A stretch of DNA of 64,000 bases from Devosia marina (lineage in GTDB: Bacteria > Pseudomonadota > Alphaproteobacteria > Rhizobiales > Devosiaceae): positions 558,001-622,000 of the forward strand of contig NZ_WQRF01000001.1 in NCBI RefSeq assembly GCF_009758415.1, given 5' to 3'. A program made the position numbers and the translations under genes. A model generated the notes under the pieces. It did not search any database and was not told the DNA's origin. It was given only the letters and a program-made list of their open reading frames with translations. This document shows, piece after piece, positions 27,352 through 35,378 of this stretch. Each line of letters starts with the position of its first letter. Position 1 is the first letter of the stretch.

Positions 27352-27408
27352 ACCGCCAATTCAGGCTCATTTTGTTCTGGTTTGTTCACACCCACCTCAA
27401 AAACAGGG

Positions 27409-27437
27409 TTGCGCTAAAGGCCCGGAATCTCTATGTC
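27409..27437 (+). promoter_or_regulatory. Sigma-70-type promoter of tRNA-Pro
   Basis: TTGCGC (27409-27414) and TATGTC (27432-27437) are spaced 17 bases apart. The expected start of transcription is only a few bases before the mature tRNA 5' end at 27448. Confidence 0.5.
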
Positions 27438-27447
27438 TCCGCGCAGT

Positions 27448-27524
27448 CGGGGCGTAGCGCAGCCTGGTAGCGCATTTGTCTGGGGGACAAAGGGTCGTCG
27501 GTTCAAATCCGGCCGCTCCGACCA
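27448..27524 (+). tRNA. tRNA-Pro (anticodon GGG)
   Basis: This is a 77-nt cloverleaf. The acceptor CGGGGCG pairs with CGCTCCG, with A73 and an encoded CCA. The D arm contains AGCGCAGCCTGGTAGCGC. The anticodon stem-loop TTGTCTGGGGGACAA has GGG at 34-36, and the T arm has GGTTCAAATCC. It lies at the right edge of the accessory region, the usual position for an integration target, but the gene itself is intact. Confidence 0.95.
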
Positions 27525-27585
27525 TTCACTCTAAAGCGACTTCTCGGGGCCGATAGCGAACCCTTTGCCCAAGCCGGAGCCGACC

Positions 27586-28560
27586 ATGCCGCTGCAGGTG
27601 AGCGACCTGGATAATGCCATTCCGCATTGGGACGAATTGGTCGGCGCTCAAGGGCGGCTGATCAATCATTCGGAAAACCACACCTTCCTGTTCTCGGCGC
27701 CGCACGGGGAGGCCTATTGCCTGCGCGTGCATCGGCCTGATTATCAAAGTACGGCCAATATCGAGAGCGAGCTGGCCTGGCTCGAGGCGCTGCACCGGCA
27801 GACCGAACTGGTCATTCCCGAGCCCATCGTTGGCAAGAATGGCAAGCTGCTGCAACGCTTCACGACGGCGACTGGCGATACGCATCACGCAGTCCTTTTC
27901 CACTTCATTCCCGGCCATGAGCCGACGCCGGAAAGCAATCTGGTGGAATTGTTCTCGGTGTTGGGCGGCTATGCGGCGGGCCTGCACAAACACGCGATCG
28001 ACTGGCAGCGGCCGGCCGGATTTGAGCGGCAGGCATGGACAGCCGGCGCCATTCTGGATGCTGACGGTCACTGGGGCGACTGGCGCGTGGCGCCAGGTGT
28101 AACAACCCAAGTGCGCGACGTTCTCGACCGTACAGAAACGCTGCTGCGACAGCGTCTGGCGGACTACGGTACCGGGCCGGACCGATATGGCCTGATCCAT
28201 GCGGATATGCGGCTGGGCAATCTGCTCGTGGAGGGTAACCAAGTCTGCCTGATCGATTTTGACGATTGCGGCCTGTGCTGGTTTGGCTACGACTTTGCCG
28301 CCGCCATTTCCTTCCATGAAACGCACAAGGCGGTGCCGGCGCTCAAGGCCGCCTGGCTCGAAGCCTATCAGGCCCGTCGTCCGCTCTCCGTCCAGGATAT
28401 TGAAATGCTCGATTCCATGATCATGCTGCGTCGCATGGCGTTGCTGGCCTGGATAGGGTCGCACTGCGAAACCGGCCTGGCGCAAACTCATGTCGAAGGT
28501 TTTGCCGAAGGGACTATGGATCTGGCCCGGCGCTACCTTTCAGGCGCCATCTGGCCCTGA
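27586..28560 (+). CDS. Aminoglycoside-phosphotransferase (APH) family kinase
   Basis: This is a 324-residue kinase-like protein. It contains the APH catalytic loop YGLIHADMRLGNLLV, with the catalytic Asp and Asn, then CLIDFDDCGLCWFGYDFA with the metal-binding DFDD. The N-terminal lobe has ENHTFLF and YCLRVHRP. It resembles the SrkA/homoserine-kinase-II group of small-molecule or stress kinases more than real antibiotic-resistance enzymes; substrate unknown. The ATG at 27586 has GGAG seven bases upstream. It is monocistronic, 60 bases after tRNA-Pro, and its 3' end overlaps the convergent small gene by 21 bases. Confidence 0.88.
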   Translation: MPLQVSDLDNAIPHWDELVGAQGRLINHSENHTFLFSAPHGEAYCLRVHRPDYQSTANIESELAWLEALHRQTELVIPEPIVGKNGKLLQRFTTATGDTHHAVLFHFIPGHEPTPESNLVELFSVLGGYAAGLHKHAIDWQRPAGFERQAWTAGAILDADGHWGDWRVAPGVTTQVRDVLDRTETLLRQRLADYGTGPDRYGLIHADMRLGNLLVEGNQVCLIDFDDCGLCWFGYDFAAAISFHETHKAVPALKAAWLEAYQARRPLSVQDIEMLDSMIMLRRMALLAWIGSHCETGLAQTHVEGFAEGTMDLARRYLSGAIWP

Positions 28561-28773
28561 CGCACCACCGGCGGCTGCCGTGTCCGCTTCTGCCCCCGGA
28601 ACAATTCCAAGGCAAAACACGTTCACGCCCCAAACCAGCCCGTAAAACAGCCACATATGCCGCCAGTGCTCGCCTTCATGCAGCGTCGCGTACATCACGA
28701 TGCCGACCAGCGAGGCCAGCAACACCATTGGGACCTCGCTGCGGGTCTGGCGATGATTGCGTATCGATACCAC
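28540..28773 (-). CDS. Small membrane protein, hypothetical
   Basis: This 77-residue frame starts at a GTG. It has two hydrophobic segments (VPMVLLASLVGIVMYATL and MWLFYGLVWGVNVFCLGIV) and an alanine/glycine-rich tail. The helix pattern and even hydrophobicity suggest a real membrane protein. It overlaps the convergent kinase gene by 21 bases and follows the pseudogene by 14 bases. No family recognised; no clear ribosome binding site. Confidence 0.5.
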   Translation of the reverse strand: MVSIRNHRQTRSEVPMVLLASLVGIVMYATLHEGEHWRHMWLFYGLVWGVNVFCLGIVPGAEADTAAAGGASGPDGA

Positions 28774-28787
28774 TGCGCTGCCAATGA

Positions 28788-29413
28788 CTAGGCACAGTCA
28801 GGTGCTGCCGCCGCCCGGGCGACAACGGTCTGCCAGTCGGTATTTCTCAGGCAATCGGCATAGAGAAAGCCGTCATGACCATCCAGGAGCCAAAAGCCGC
28901 CTTCCCCAGTGATCTGATCACGCAGCGGGTGATCGGTGCCGGCTATGACTGAACCCCGATTGGCCCAGGTCAGCCCGTCTTCGCCTGAGGTGGCAATAGC
29001 CATCGACTTGTCGGTGCGACCCACAGTGTAGTCGCAGACCCGTTCCTGATGCACGAAGCCGACAAGTGTTTCGTCTGTGCGAACAGTTGAGGTCAGCCAG
29101 CTTCCGCCATCATTAATACAGCCGGGTTCACCACTCCGAGCATGGCCCGGTGCGACCCGCCCATCTCCGAAATGCTCCCCCCTCGACTGCATGGGCGCCG
29201 CCATTGGCCGTAAAGCTGCGATAGTCCCATCCTCCAGCCCAATGGCCGAGGAAGTGGCGTCCAGCTCGTCAAGGAATGGGCCGCGAACTACCTTGGGGGG
29301 GCGACGCGCAGGCTGATGCAGTCCACGCAGATAGTTTAGTCGGCCAGGGCAGGAGGGATCGGCGCCAACCCGGCGAGAGATGGCAGGGCAAGTAGTGCAG
29401 TATCGCGCAATGC
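28788..29413 (-). pseudogene. Frameshifted remnant of a secreted protein
   Basis: The pieces lie in different frames. A signal peptide (TALLALPSLAGLAPIPPALA) is followed by a TAA. The reading then shifts to PPKVVRGPFLDELDATSSAI, then to RSFTANGGAHAVEGG in another frame. A last open piece, 28788-29204 in part, contains TDKSMAIATSGEDGLTWANR and DGHDGFLYADCLRN. These blocks occur in this order in an exported, sialidase-like hypothetical family that I recognise from other alphaproteobacteria, normally much longer at the C-terminus. I conclude the gene is broken by several indels and truncated. It lies just downstream of the WcaJ-like gene. Confidence 0.65.
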
Positions 29414-29426
29414 AGATGCCGTCCGG

Positions 29427-30941
29427 TTAATAGGCGTTTTCCGATGCGAACAAGCGCAGCGGCGTCATCAGGACAATGTAGAGATCGAACAAAATGGACC
29501 AATGTTCGATGTAATAGAGGTCATGGTTCACTCGCTGCATGATCTTCTCGATCGTGTCGGTTTCGCCGCGCCATCCATTGATCTGCGCCCAGCCGGTCAT
29601 GCCCGGCTTGACGCGATGCCGCGCAAAATAGCCTTCCACTGCCTCGTAATAGAGTTGGTTGGCCGCCTTGGCCTGCAACGCATGGGGTCTGGGCCCCACG
29701 ACAGACAGTTCGCCCTTGAGCACATTGAAGAGCTGCGGCAATTCGTCGATGGAAGTGCGGCGAATGAATTTTCCAACGCGTGTGACCCTTGGATCATCCT
29801 TGGTCACAAGTTTGGCGGCCGTCGCATCGAGCATGTCTGTCCGCATCGAGCGGAACTTGTAGATGCGGATCAGCTCATTGTTAAAGCCGTGCCGGTTCTG
29901 CACGAAGAACACGGGGCCCTTGCTTTCAAGCTTGATGGCGATGGCCGCGATGAGCATAATCGGAGAAAGCAGGATCAGTGCGCTCAGAGCTACCGCTTTG
30001 TCGAAAACCCACTTGAAGATCAGGTTCCAGTCCGAAATCGGACGATCGGCCATATCCAGCACGGGCAGTTCGCCGACATAGGAATAGGCCTTCTCGGTAA
30101 AGCGCAGCTTGCTCATATGCGCGGACAGACGAATATCCACCGGCAGCACCCAAAGCTGGGTCAGCATGTCGAGAACCCGTTTTTCGGCCGAGAGCGGCAT
30201 GGAAACGATCACCAGGTCCACCGGCGTGCGCCGCGCGAACTCAATCAACTCCGAAACCCTGCCCAGCTTCTCATAACCCGAAACCATGTCGGGCGAGCGT
30301 TCGCCCTCGCGATCATCGAACAGGCCGAGCAGGTTGATGTCCTTGTCTGCTCCGGCCTGAATCTGATCGATGAGCAGCGCTGCATCAGCCCCGCCACCGA
30401 CAATCACCGTGCGCCGCTTGAGGCGTCCCTGTCCCGTCCAGCGTGTTACCAAGCCACGCAGGATTTGCCGGTAGATCACCAGGAGCGCGGCCCCGCCCAG
30501 GAACCAGCTCAACAGCCATACCCGGGAGACCATGTCGCTCGCCTTGAAGAAGAACAAGCCGACGGTCAGGATCAGCATGACACCCGCCCAGGCACCCAGC
30601 ACACGACCCGTCTGCGAGAGAACCGTACGATAGGCGGTAATGCGATGCGAACGCACGGCGTTGAACGCAATGTTGGCAATCAGCACGCTTGCGAGGATGA
30701 CCGGAATGTAGAACCCGTCCTGGCGCGGCTCCACATAGGCAAGGTGTATCCCATAGCCGAGCAGCGCCAGCAACGCGGCCTCGATGATCTGTGCAATCCC
30801 GGCAACGACCGCGCCAGAAAGCGTGCGCTCGACAGGAGCAGCAATGATGCGCTCGGCACTGTCTGAGAGCCGCGTATCGCCCGCGGCAAGATTGCGGGAC
30901 GCATGGTCCTCAAAGGCTTTCTTGGGGTCGACACGAAACAT
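29427..30941 (-). CDS. Undecaprenyl-phosphate glucose phosphotransferase (WcaJ-type)
   Basis: This is a 504-residue polyisoprenyl-phosphate hexose-1-phosphate transferase. Four to five N-terminal transmembrane helices (about 45-165) are followed by a CoA-binding-like Rossmann domain (RRTVIVGGGADAALL at about 195). The C-terminal sugar transferase domain contains FVQNRHGFNNELIRIYKFRS, SIDELPQLFNVLKGELSVVG and KPGMTGWAQINGWRGETDT. It starts assembly of an exopolysaccharide on undecaprenyl phosphate. It is the third gene of the leftward Wza-GT4-WcaJ unit, 101 bases after the GT4. The length and three-domain layout match WcaJ/PssZ-type enzymes. Confidence 0.92.
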   Translation of the reverse strand: MFRVDPKKAFEDHASRNLAAGDTRLSDSAERIIAAPVERTLSGAVVAGIAQIIEAALLALLGYGIHLAYVEPRQDGFYIPVILASVLIANIAFNAVRSHRITAYRTVLSQTGRVLGAWAGVMLILTVGLFFFKASDMVSRVWLLSWFLGGAALLVIYRQILRGLVTRWTGQGRLKRRTVIVGGGADAALLIDQIQAGADKDINLLGLFDDREGERSPDMVSGYEKLGRVSELIEFARRTPVDLVIVSMPLSAEKRVLDMLTQLWVLPVDIRLSAHMSKLRFTEKAYSYVGELPVLDMADRPISDWNLIFKWVFDKAVALSALILLSPIMLIAAIAIKLESKGPVFFVQNRHGFNNELIRIYKFRSMRTDMLDATAAKLVTKDDPRVTRVGKFIRRTSIDELPQLFNVLKGELSVVGPRPHALQAKAANQLYYEAVEGYFARHRVKPGMTGWAQINGWRGETDTIEKIMQRVNHDLYYIEHWSILFDLYIVLMTPLRLFASENAY

Positions 30942-31042
30942 GAGGCTTACCGGCGCTTTCTGGTTTTGCCCGGCATGATGGCGTGGCAGACCTTTATACT
31001 CGGTGAAATCACGCAGGACGGTATCGTGAAATCTCCGAAAGG

Positions 31043-32173
31043 TTACCGTCGGGTTGCCCTATGATAGAGGTCTTCAATTGCTCCTGCCATGCGCTCTACA
31101 GAAAATTGGGCCGAGACATGTGCAAGCCGCGCGTGCATTTCCACTTTGGCGGCATCCGGATCGGCCAGAATCCGCTTCATCGAACTGGCAAGATGCTGCG
31201 CGCTGTTCGGCTTAATGAGGCTGTCCGCGGTAGGTCCGAATATTTCGGCAATGCCGCCCACCTGGGTGGCGATCACCGGTAGCTGCGCTGCGGCAGCCTC
31301 CATGACCACATAGGGCAGGGACTCTGCCAGGGAAGGTACGACGGCGCATCGCCCCCGCTGGAAAACGCTGCGTGCGGGCTGCGAACCGACCAGGTCGACC
31401 CGATCCGCGATGCCAAGGTCGCGGACACGTGCTTCCAGCGCGGCGCGCTGGGGTCCGTCTCCGGCCATCACCAGCCGTGCAGGCTGGCCATCGGGACGCG
31501 AAACCAGGGCAAGCGCCTCCACAAGGGGGAAAATCCCCTTGAGCTCCCGCAATTCGCCAACAAAAACGAAGTCTGCAGCATCGTCTTGCGGCACCACCGG
31601 CTCGAACTCTTCGGCGCGCAAGCCATTATGGATGACCGCGCTTTGACATGTCGGAGCGCCGATCAGCGCCGAATAGGTCCGCTGGGCATAGGCGCTTTCA
31701 AAGATGATCGCCTCAGTGCGGCTCATCAGATGGCGCTCAATGCCATGAAACAGACGCCCCGACATCTGGTTCGCCGGGAAATGCAGCACGCCGCCATGTG
31801 GGGTGTAGAAGACCCTGGCCTTGTGGCGGCCATAGCTCGCCAGTCGAGCGTAAAAGCCCCCCTTGGCCCCGTGCCCATGCAAGATGTCAACATTGAGCCG
31901 ACGTTCCAGGGCGGTGACGGCAAACGGCGTCCGAAGATCGCCACGTCCAAACTGGCGCGGCATCGGCAGTCGGTGGATGCCAAGGGACGCATGCTGTTCG
32001 AGAGCCTTGAGCAAGGTTTCCGTCTGTGCGTCATTGGCGACGCTGTCGACGATCAGTCCGATGTCATGGCCCTGTGCGGCAAGATAGCGGGTCAAGTCCG
32101 CAACATGCCGGAATAACCCGCCGACCGGCGCGCGCAGGATTTGCAGGATGCGCAAACCACCAGCCGCTGCCAC
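31043..32173 (-). CDS. Family 4 glycosyltransferase
   Basis: This is a 376-residue GT-B enzyme. The N-terminal domain has LRILQILRAPVGGLFRHV and HGHGAKGGFYARL. The C-terminal glycosyltransferase-1 domain has FVFVGELRELKGI, LVMAGDGPQRAAL and the nucleotide-sugar-binding PSLAESLPYVVMEAAAAQLP with the ExxPxVxxE-like acidic pair. It would add sugars to the lipid-linked repeat of the exopolysaccharide. Its start overlaps the stop of the Wza-like gene by one base, so it is co-translated with it. Confidence 0.9.
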   Translation of the reverse strand: MAAAGGLRILQILRAPVGGLFRHVADLTRYLAAQGHDIGLIVDSVANDAQTETLLKALEQHASLGIHRLPMPRQFGRGDLRTPFAVTALERRLNVDILHGHGAKGGFYARLASYGRHKARVFYTPHGGVLHFPANQMSGRLFHGIERHLMSRTEAIIFESAYAQRTYSALIGAPTCQSAVIHNGLRAEEFEPVVPQDDAADFVFVGELRELKGIFPLVEALALVSRPDGQPARLVMAGDGPQRAALEARVRDLGIADRVDLVGSQPARSVFQRGRCAVVPSLAESLPYVVMEAAAAQLPVIATQVGGIAEIFGPTADSLIKPNSAQHLASSMKRILADPDAAKVEMHARLAHVSAQFSVERMAGAIEDLYHRATRR

Positions 32174-32724
32174 TAGAACCAGCGCTCCTGCACCACGATC
32201 GTATCGCCGGGGAAAATGGGGAAGTCCAGATCGACGGCCCCCTTCACCATCTCATTGCCCTGACGGCGATAGACAACCGCCCGGTTGCGGTCTGCTGTCT
32301 CGGTATAGCCGCCGGCGGTGCTGATCGCGGCGCGCACCGTCATGTCGTAAACATAGGGGAACTGGCCGGCGGTCTTGATCTCGCCCTGGATATAGAAAGG
32401 ACGGTACTGGTCAATTTCCACGGCAACATCGGGATTGCGCATATAGCCATTTGCCAGGGCCCGGGCGAGTCTCTGGGCGGCGACCTCGGTAGTGCTGCCG
32501 CGCACCAGTACTGGCCCGACAAGCGGAAAGGCAATCGCGCCCTTGTCGTCGACCTTGTAGGTCTTGCTCAGTTCAGAATCGCCATAGACGGAAACCCGTA
32601 CGACATCACCCGTATCGAGTTGGTACGGTCCCTTGGTGTCCACCAAATAGCTAGCGGGTCGCGTTGTGGCGCAGCCAGCCAGCGTCAGTGACATGATGAC
32701 GGCAAAAAGGGGTAGCCAGCGCAT
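32173..32724 (-). CDS. Polysaccharide export lipoprotein (Wza/OtnA-like)
   Basis: This is a 183-residue outer-membrane lipoprotein precursor with a type II signal and lipobox (MSLTLAGC, cleavage before Cys). The Poly_export domain YQLDTGDVVRVSVYGD is followed by a SLBB-like segment (FYIQGEIKTAGQFPYVYDM). Short proteins of this type lack the long C-terminal helix of E. coli Wza and are common in rhizobial EPS loci. It is the first gene of the leftward operon. The 151-base divergent gap separates it from the Wzc-like gene, so export and co-polymerase genes share a regulatory region. Confidence 0.9.
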   Translation of the reverse strand: MRWLPLFAVIMSLTLAGCATTRPASYLVDTKGPYQLDTGDVVRVSVYGDSELSKTYKVDDKGAIAFPLVGPVLVRGSTTEVAAQRLARALANGYMRNPDVAVEIDQYRPFYIQGEIKTAGQFPYVYDMTVRAAISTAGGYTETADRNRAVVYRRQGNEMVKGAVDLDFPIFPGDTIVVQERWF

Positions 32725-32830
32725 AAGAATCCTGAGCCTTCGAGTTGCCCGCAGTCTGGTCTGACATGGTTAAGAATTCGCTTATGGGCATTCCTTTGGT
32801 TTGCGCGCTGCAAGGTCGGTTAACTCAATG

Positions 32831-32858
32831 TTGACCATGGCTGGCTTAGTTCTAAATC
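32831..32858 (+). promoter_or_regulatory. Candidate promoter of the Wzc-like gene
   Basis: TTGACC (32831-32836) and TAAATC (32853-32858) lie 16 bases apart and end 18 bases before the ATG at 32876. The -10 is a weak match, so this is tentative. The gap also drives the divergent Wza-like gene. Confidence 0.35.
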
Positions 32859-32875
32859 AGTATTGAGGGCTCGCC

Positions 32876-35362
32876 ATGACCTACGAACAACCACCAATGG
32901 ATGATACGCGGATCGATGTGGCGGCCCTGCTATCGGCAATTGTGGGGAAATTGCCGCGCATTCTGCTGATCACACTTGGCTTGCTAGTCGCGACGTTTGT
33001 TGTGCTGATGTTCCAGCCGCGCATGTACGAGTCGACCTCGGCGATTCTCGTCGAGCCACGGTCGAGCCCCTATGTTCGAGCCTCAAATGAGCAGGCGCCT
33101 TCCTCCTCGGGAAATGAGGTGGGTGTGGTGTCCAGTCAGATCGAGCTGCTGAAATCACGCGATACCCTGCTCGGGGTGATTGATGCATTGGATCTGCGCT
33201 CTGTTGCCGAGTTCAATGGCGCCGCGTCCGGTTTTTCGCCTCTTGCCGTGATCATGCAGGTCGTGGGCCGCAGTGCCGTGACGCCCAATAGCATCGACGA
33301 GAAAGTGCTCACTGCATTGTACGACCGTCTTGATGTTGTCCAGGAGAGGGATTCTCGGATCATTTCGGTGACGGTCAGCACCACCGACCCGGAGCTTTCC
33401 GCGCGCGTCGCCAACGCCGTCGCCTCGGCCCATGTTGCCCGCCGCGCACAGCTTTCCATTTCCGATACCGCTGATGCATCTGGCTGGCTGCGCGCAGAAA
33501 TAGACCGACTGCGCGTTTCGGTGCAGGAAGCTGAATCTGCGGTAGCTAATTTCCGGGTCGAGAACGACCTGTTCACCGGGCAGAACAATACCAGCCTCCT
33601 CGACCAGCAATTGTCCAATATCTCGTCGCAGATCACGGCTGCGCAGGAGCGCAAGAACACGGCCGCGTCGCGCGCGGCGCTGATCCGCGGGTTGATCGAA
33701 CGCGGCCAGCCAATTGAGGGCGTGGCAGATGTGCGCGATTCCGTTGTCATTCAACGCCTCAGCGAAGAGAAGGCCCGCTTGCAGGGTGAGCGGGCACAGC
33801 GCTCGGCGACCATGCTCTCGAATCATCCATCCATTCGCGCGCTCAATGCTCAGATCGCCGAACTCGATAGTCAGCTTCGCATTGAAGGGGCCCGCGTTGC
33901 CGATGCTCTTGAAGCTGAAGCGCAGATTGAAGCGGACCTTGCCGCTTCCCTGGAAGCTGATCTGGCACGGGCCAAGTCGAGCGCCTCGCTGGCAACGCGG
34001 GAAACCGTGACCCTTGACGGCCTTGAGCGCGAGGCCAAGGCCCAGCGCGATTTGCTTGAAGCCTATCTTCTACGCTTCAATGAGGCCTCCTCGCGTGTCG
34101 ATTCCAATTCCGCACTGCCCGATGTCCGTGTGGTTTCGGAGGCTGCCCCTTCGGTCACTCCGGCCTCCCCCAAAACGTCCTTCATAATGCTCGCAGTCGG
34201 TGTCGTGTCGATCATCGTGCAGGTTGGCGCCGTCGCTTTTGGCGAACTGATGTCCGGACGCGCGCTGGCGCCGGTGGTCCGCAGGCCTGTGGCCACGGAC
34301 ACGCTTGAAGAATCGCCTTTCAACGCTGACGAGCTGGAGCCCGAACAGCGCTGGGACGATGAGGTCGAGGCAAGTGTTGGTGTCGCGACCGGCCATACCG
34401 GCACCACTGAAGATCATCAGTTGGTCGAGGTGGAACTTGCCGACGCTGTCGCGGAACTCGATGAGATGGACGAGCCGGCCCTAACGGCAGGTGTGGCCGC
34501 ACCTCCAGAAATTGAGCCCACCCGGGAAGTTGCTGAGCTGCCGGGCCGCGCCGTGGAGCAGCCGCGTTCTGCCCCCGAGCCGCAAGAAGTTAAACATTCA
34601 AGTTTGGCCGAGCCAAGGGTCGACGCGTCAAGCCAGTACATTCGCAACTTGTCCATAGATGTGCCTGTGCCGCAACGCGAAGAAGTCGCCGCCAGTCCGG
34701 TGCCACCTGCTTCCTGGGACAACGAGTCGGAATTGCCGCCGGTCCCCCGGCAAGTATGGTCCCCAGAAGACCCTGCGGCGGAACGAGGGATGATGCACAA
34801 GGCACCTGCCACTTCGGAGATCATCCGCTCCGCCGATTTGGTGTCTGACTTGGTCCTGGGTCGCACCCATCTGCTGCTGCTGGCCGACCATCTTTCCGGC
34901 CAGGCGAGCCGGATGCTGGCAGAAAACCTGGTGGGCGATGCCATCTCCCGGGGGCTCAGCGTCGCTCTGATTGATGCGGGCACCGGCCAACGTACAGCGG
35001 AAACCGGGATCAGCGATCTGAGCAATGGGCATGCCGGCTTCGGCGATGTGGTCCAGAAATCCGCCGACAATGGTTTCGCAGAGGTGACTTGGGGTACTGG
35101 CACCGGCGTCAATCATCGGTCAAGCCGGCCAGCCACGTTGGTCGAAGCTCTTGGCGACATCTATGAAGTTGTGATCGTGCTGACCGGCCGGGTAGGCGGC
35201 GCCTCCACGCTGGACATGTTTGTTGAACTCGGCGGCCGGGTCGTGCTGGTTGCTGATAGCGAGGCCGAATTGGACAGCGCGAAATCGGCGCGCCGGGTGC
35301 TAGAAGACGCAGGTCTGGCCCAGGTCGAGATCGCTGCCCTGGCCGAGCCGGTGGCGGCCTGA
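32876..35362 (+). CDS. Polysaccharide co-polymerase, Wzc-like, with degenerate kinase domain
   Basis: This is an 828-residue PCP-2-type protein. A first transmembrane helix lies at about 25-45. The periplasmic Wzz/coiled-coil region follows (about 50-430, with ESAVANFRVENDLF and SEEKARLQGERAQRSATMLS), then a second helix (about 440-460). A long acidic, proline-rich cytoplasmic linker (about 470-640) precedes a C-terminal Rossmann-like domain. That domain should be a BY-kinase, but the expected Walker A is replaced by LLADHLSGQASRMLAENLV with no GK[ST], and no tyrosine-rich tail is present. It would control chain length or export without kinase activity. It is followed 16 bases later by the deacetylase. 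Confidence 0.85.
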   Translation: MTYEQPPMDDTRIDVAALLSAIVGKLPRILLITLGLLVATFVVLMFQPRMYESTSAILVEPRSSPYVRASNEQAPSSSGNEVGVVSSQIELLKSRDTLLGVIDALDLRSVAEFNGAASGFSPLAVIMQVVGRSAVTPNSIDEKVLTALYDRLDVVQERDSRIISVTVSTTDPELSARVANAVASAHVARRAQLSISDTADASGWLRAEIDRLRVSVQEAESAVANFRVENDLFTGQNNTSLLDQQLSNISSQITAAQERKNTAASRAALIRGLIERGQPIEGVADVRDSVVIQRLSEEKARLQGERAQRSATMLSNHPSIRALNAQIAELDSQLRIEGARVADALEAEAQIEADLAASLEADLARAKSSASLATRETVTLDGLEREAKAQRDLLEAYLLRFNEASSRVDSNSALPDVRVVSEAAPSVTPASPKTSFIMLAVGVVSIIVQVGAVAFGELMSGRALAPVVRRPVATDTLEESPFNADELEPEQRWDDEVEASVGVATGHTGTTEDHQLVEVELADAVAELDEMDEPALTAGVAAPPEIEPTREVAELPGRAVEQPRSAPEPQEVKHSSLAEPRVDASSQYIRNLSIDVPVPQREEVAASPVPPASWDNESELPPVPRQVWSPEDPAAERGMMHKAPATSEIIRSADLVSDLVLGRTHLLLLADHLSGQASRMLAENLVGDAISRGLSVALIDAGTGQRTAETGISDLSNGHAGFGDVVQKSADNGFAEVTWGTGTGVNHRSSRPATLVEALGDIYEVVIVLTGRVGGASTLDMFVELGGRVVLVADSEAELDSAKSARRVLEDAGLAQVEIAALAEPVAA

Positions 35363-35378
35363 TCGCCCGGACCCCACA

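Larger units (their letters stand above)
25756..27408. other. Gene-poor accessory DNA between mobile element and tRNA-Pro
   Basis: About 1.65 kb with only one weak gene candidate (26442-26957). It contains two copies of GAAGGCAGAGGTC (25920 and 26070), a GGGACAATTTTGGGACAAACC-like direct repeat (from about 25939) and a GTGGGAC repeat with a hairpin (27321-27351). Base composition is more AT-rich around 25980-26050. I read it as scarred integration-site DNA. Confidence 0.5.

Noticed and set aside
27586-28560. Antibiotic-resistance aminoglycoside phosphotransferase
   Set aside because: Only the APH fold and catalytic motifs are present; the sequence is closer to SrkA/homoserine-kinase-II-like enzymes, so no resistance claim is made.
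29502-30866. 454-codon open frame antisense to the WcaJ-like gene
   Set aside because: Antisense artefact of high GC codon bias; the composition (His/Gln/Arg-rich) is unlike a protein.
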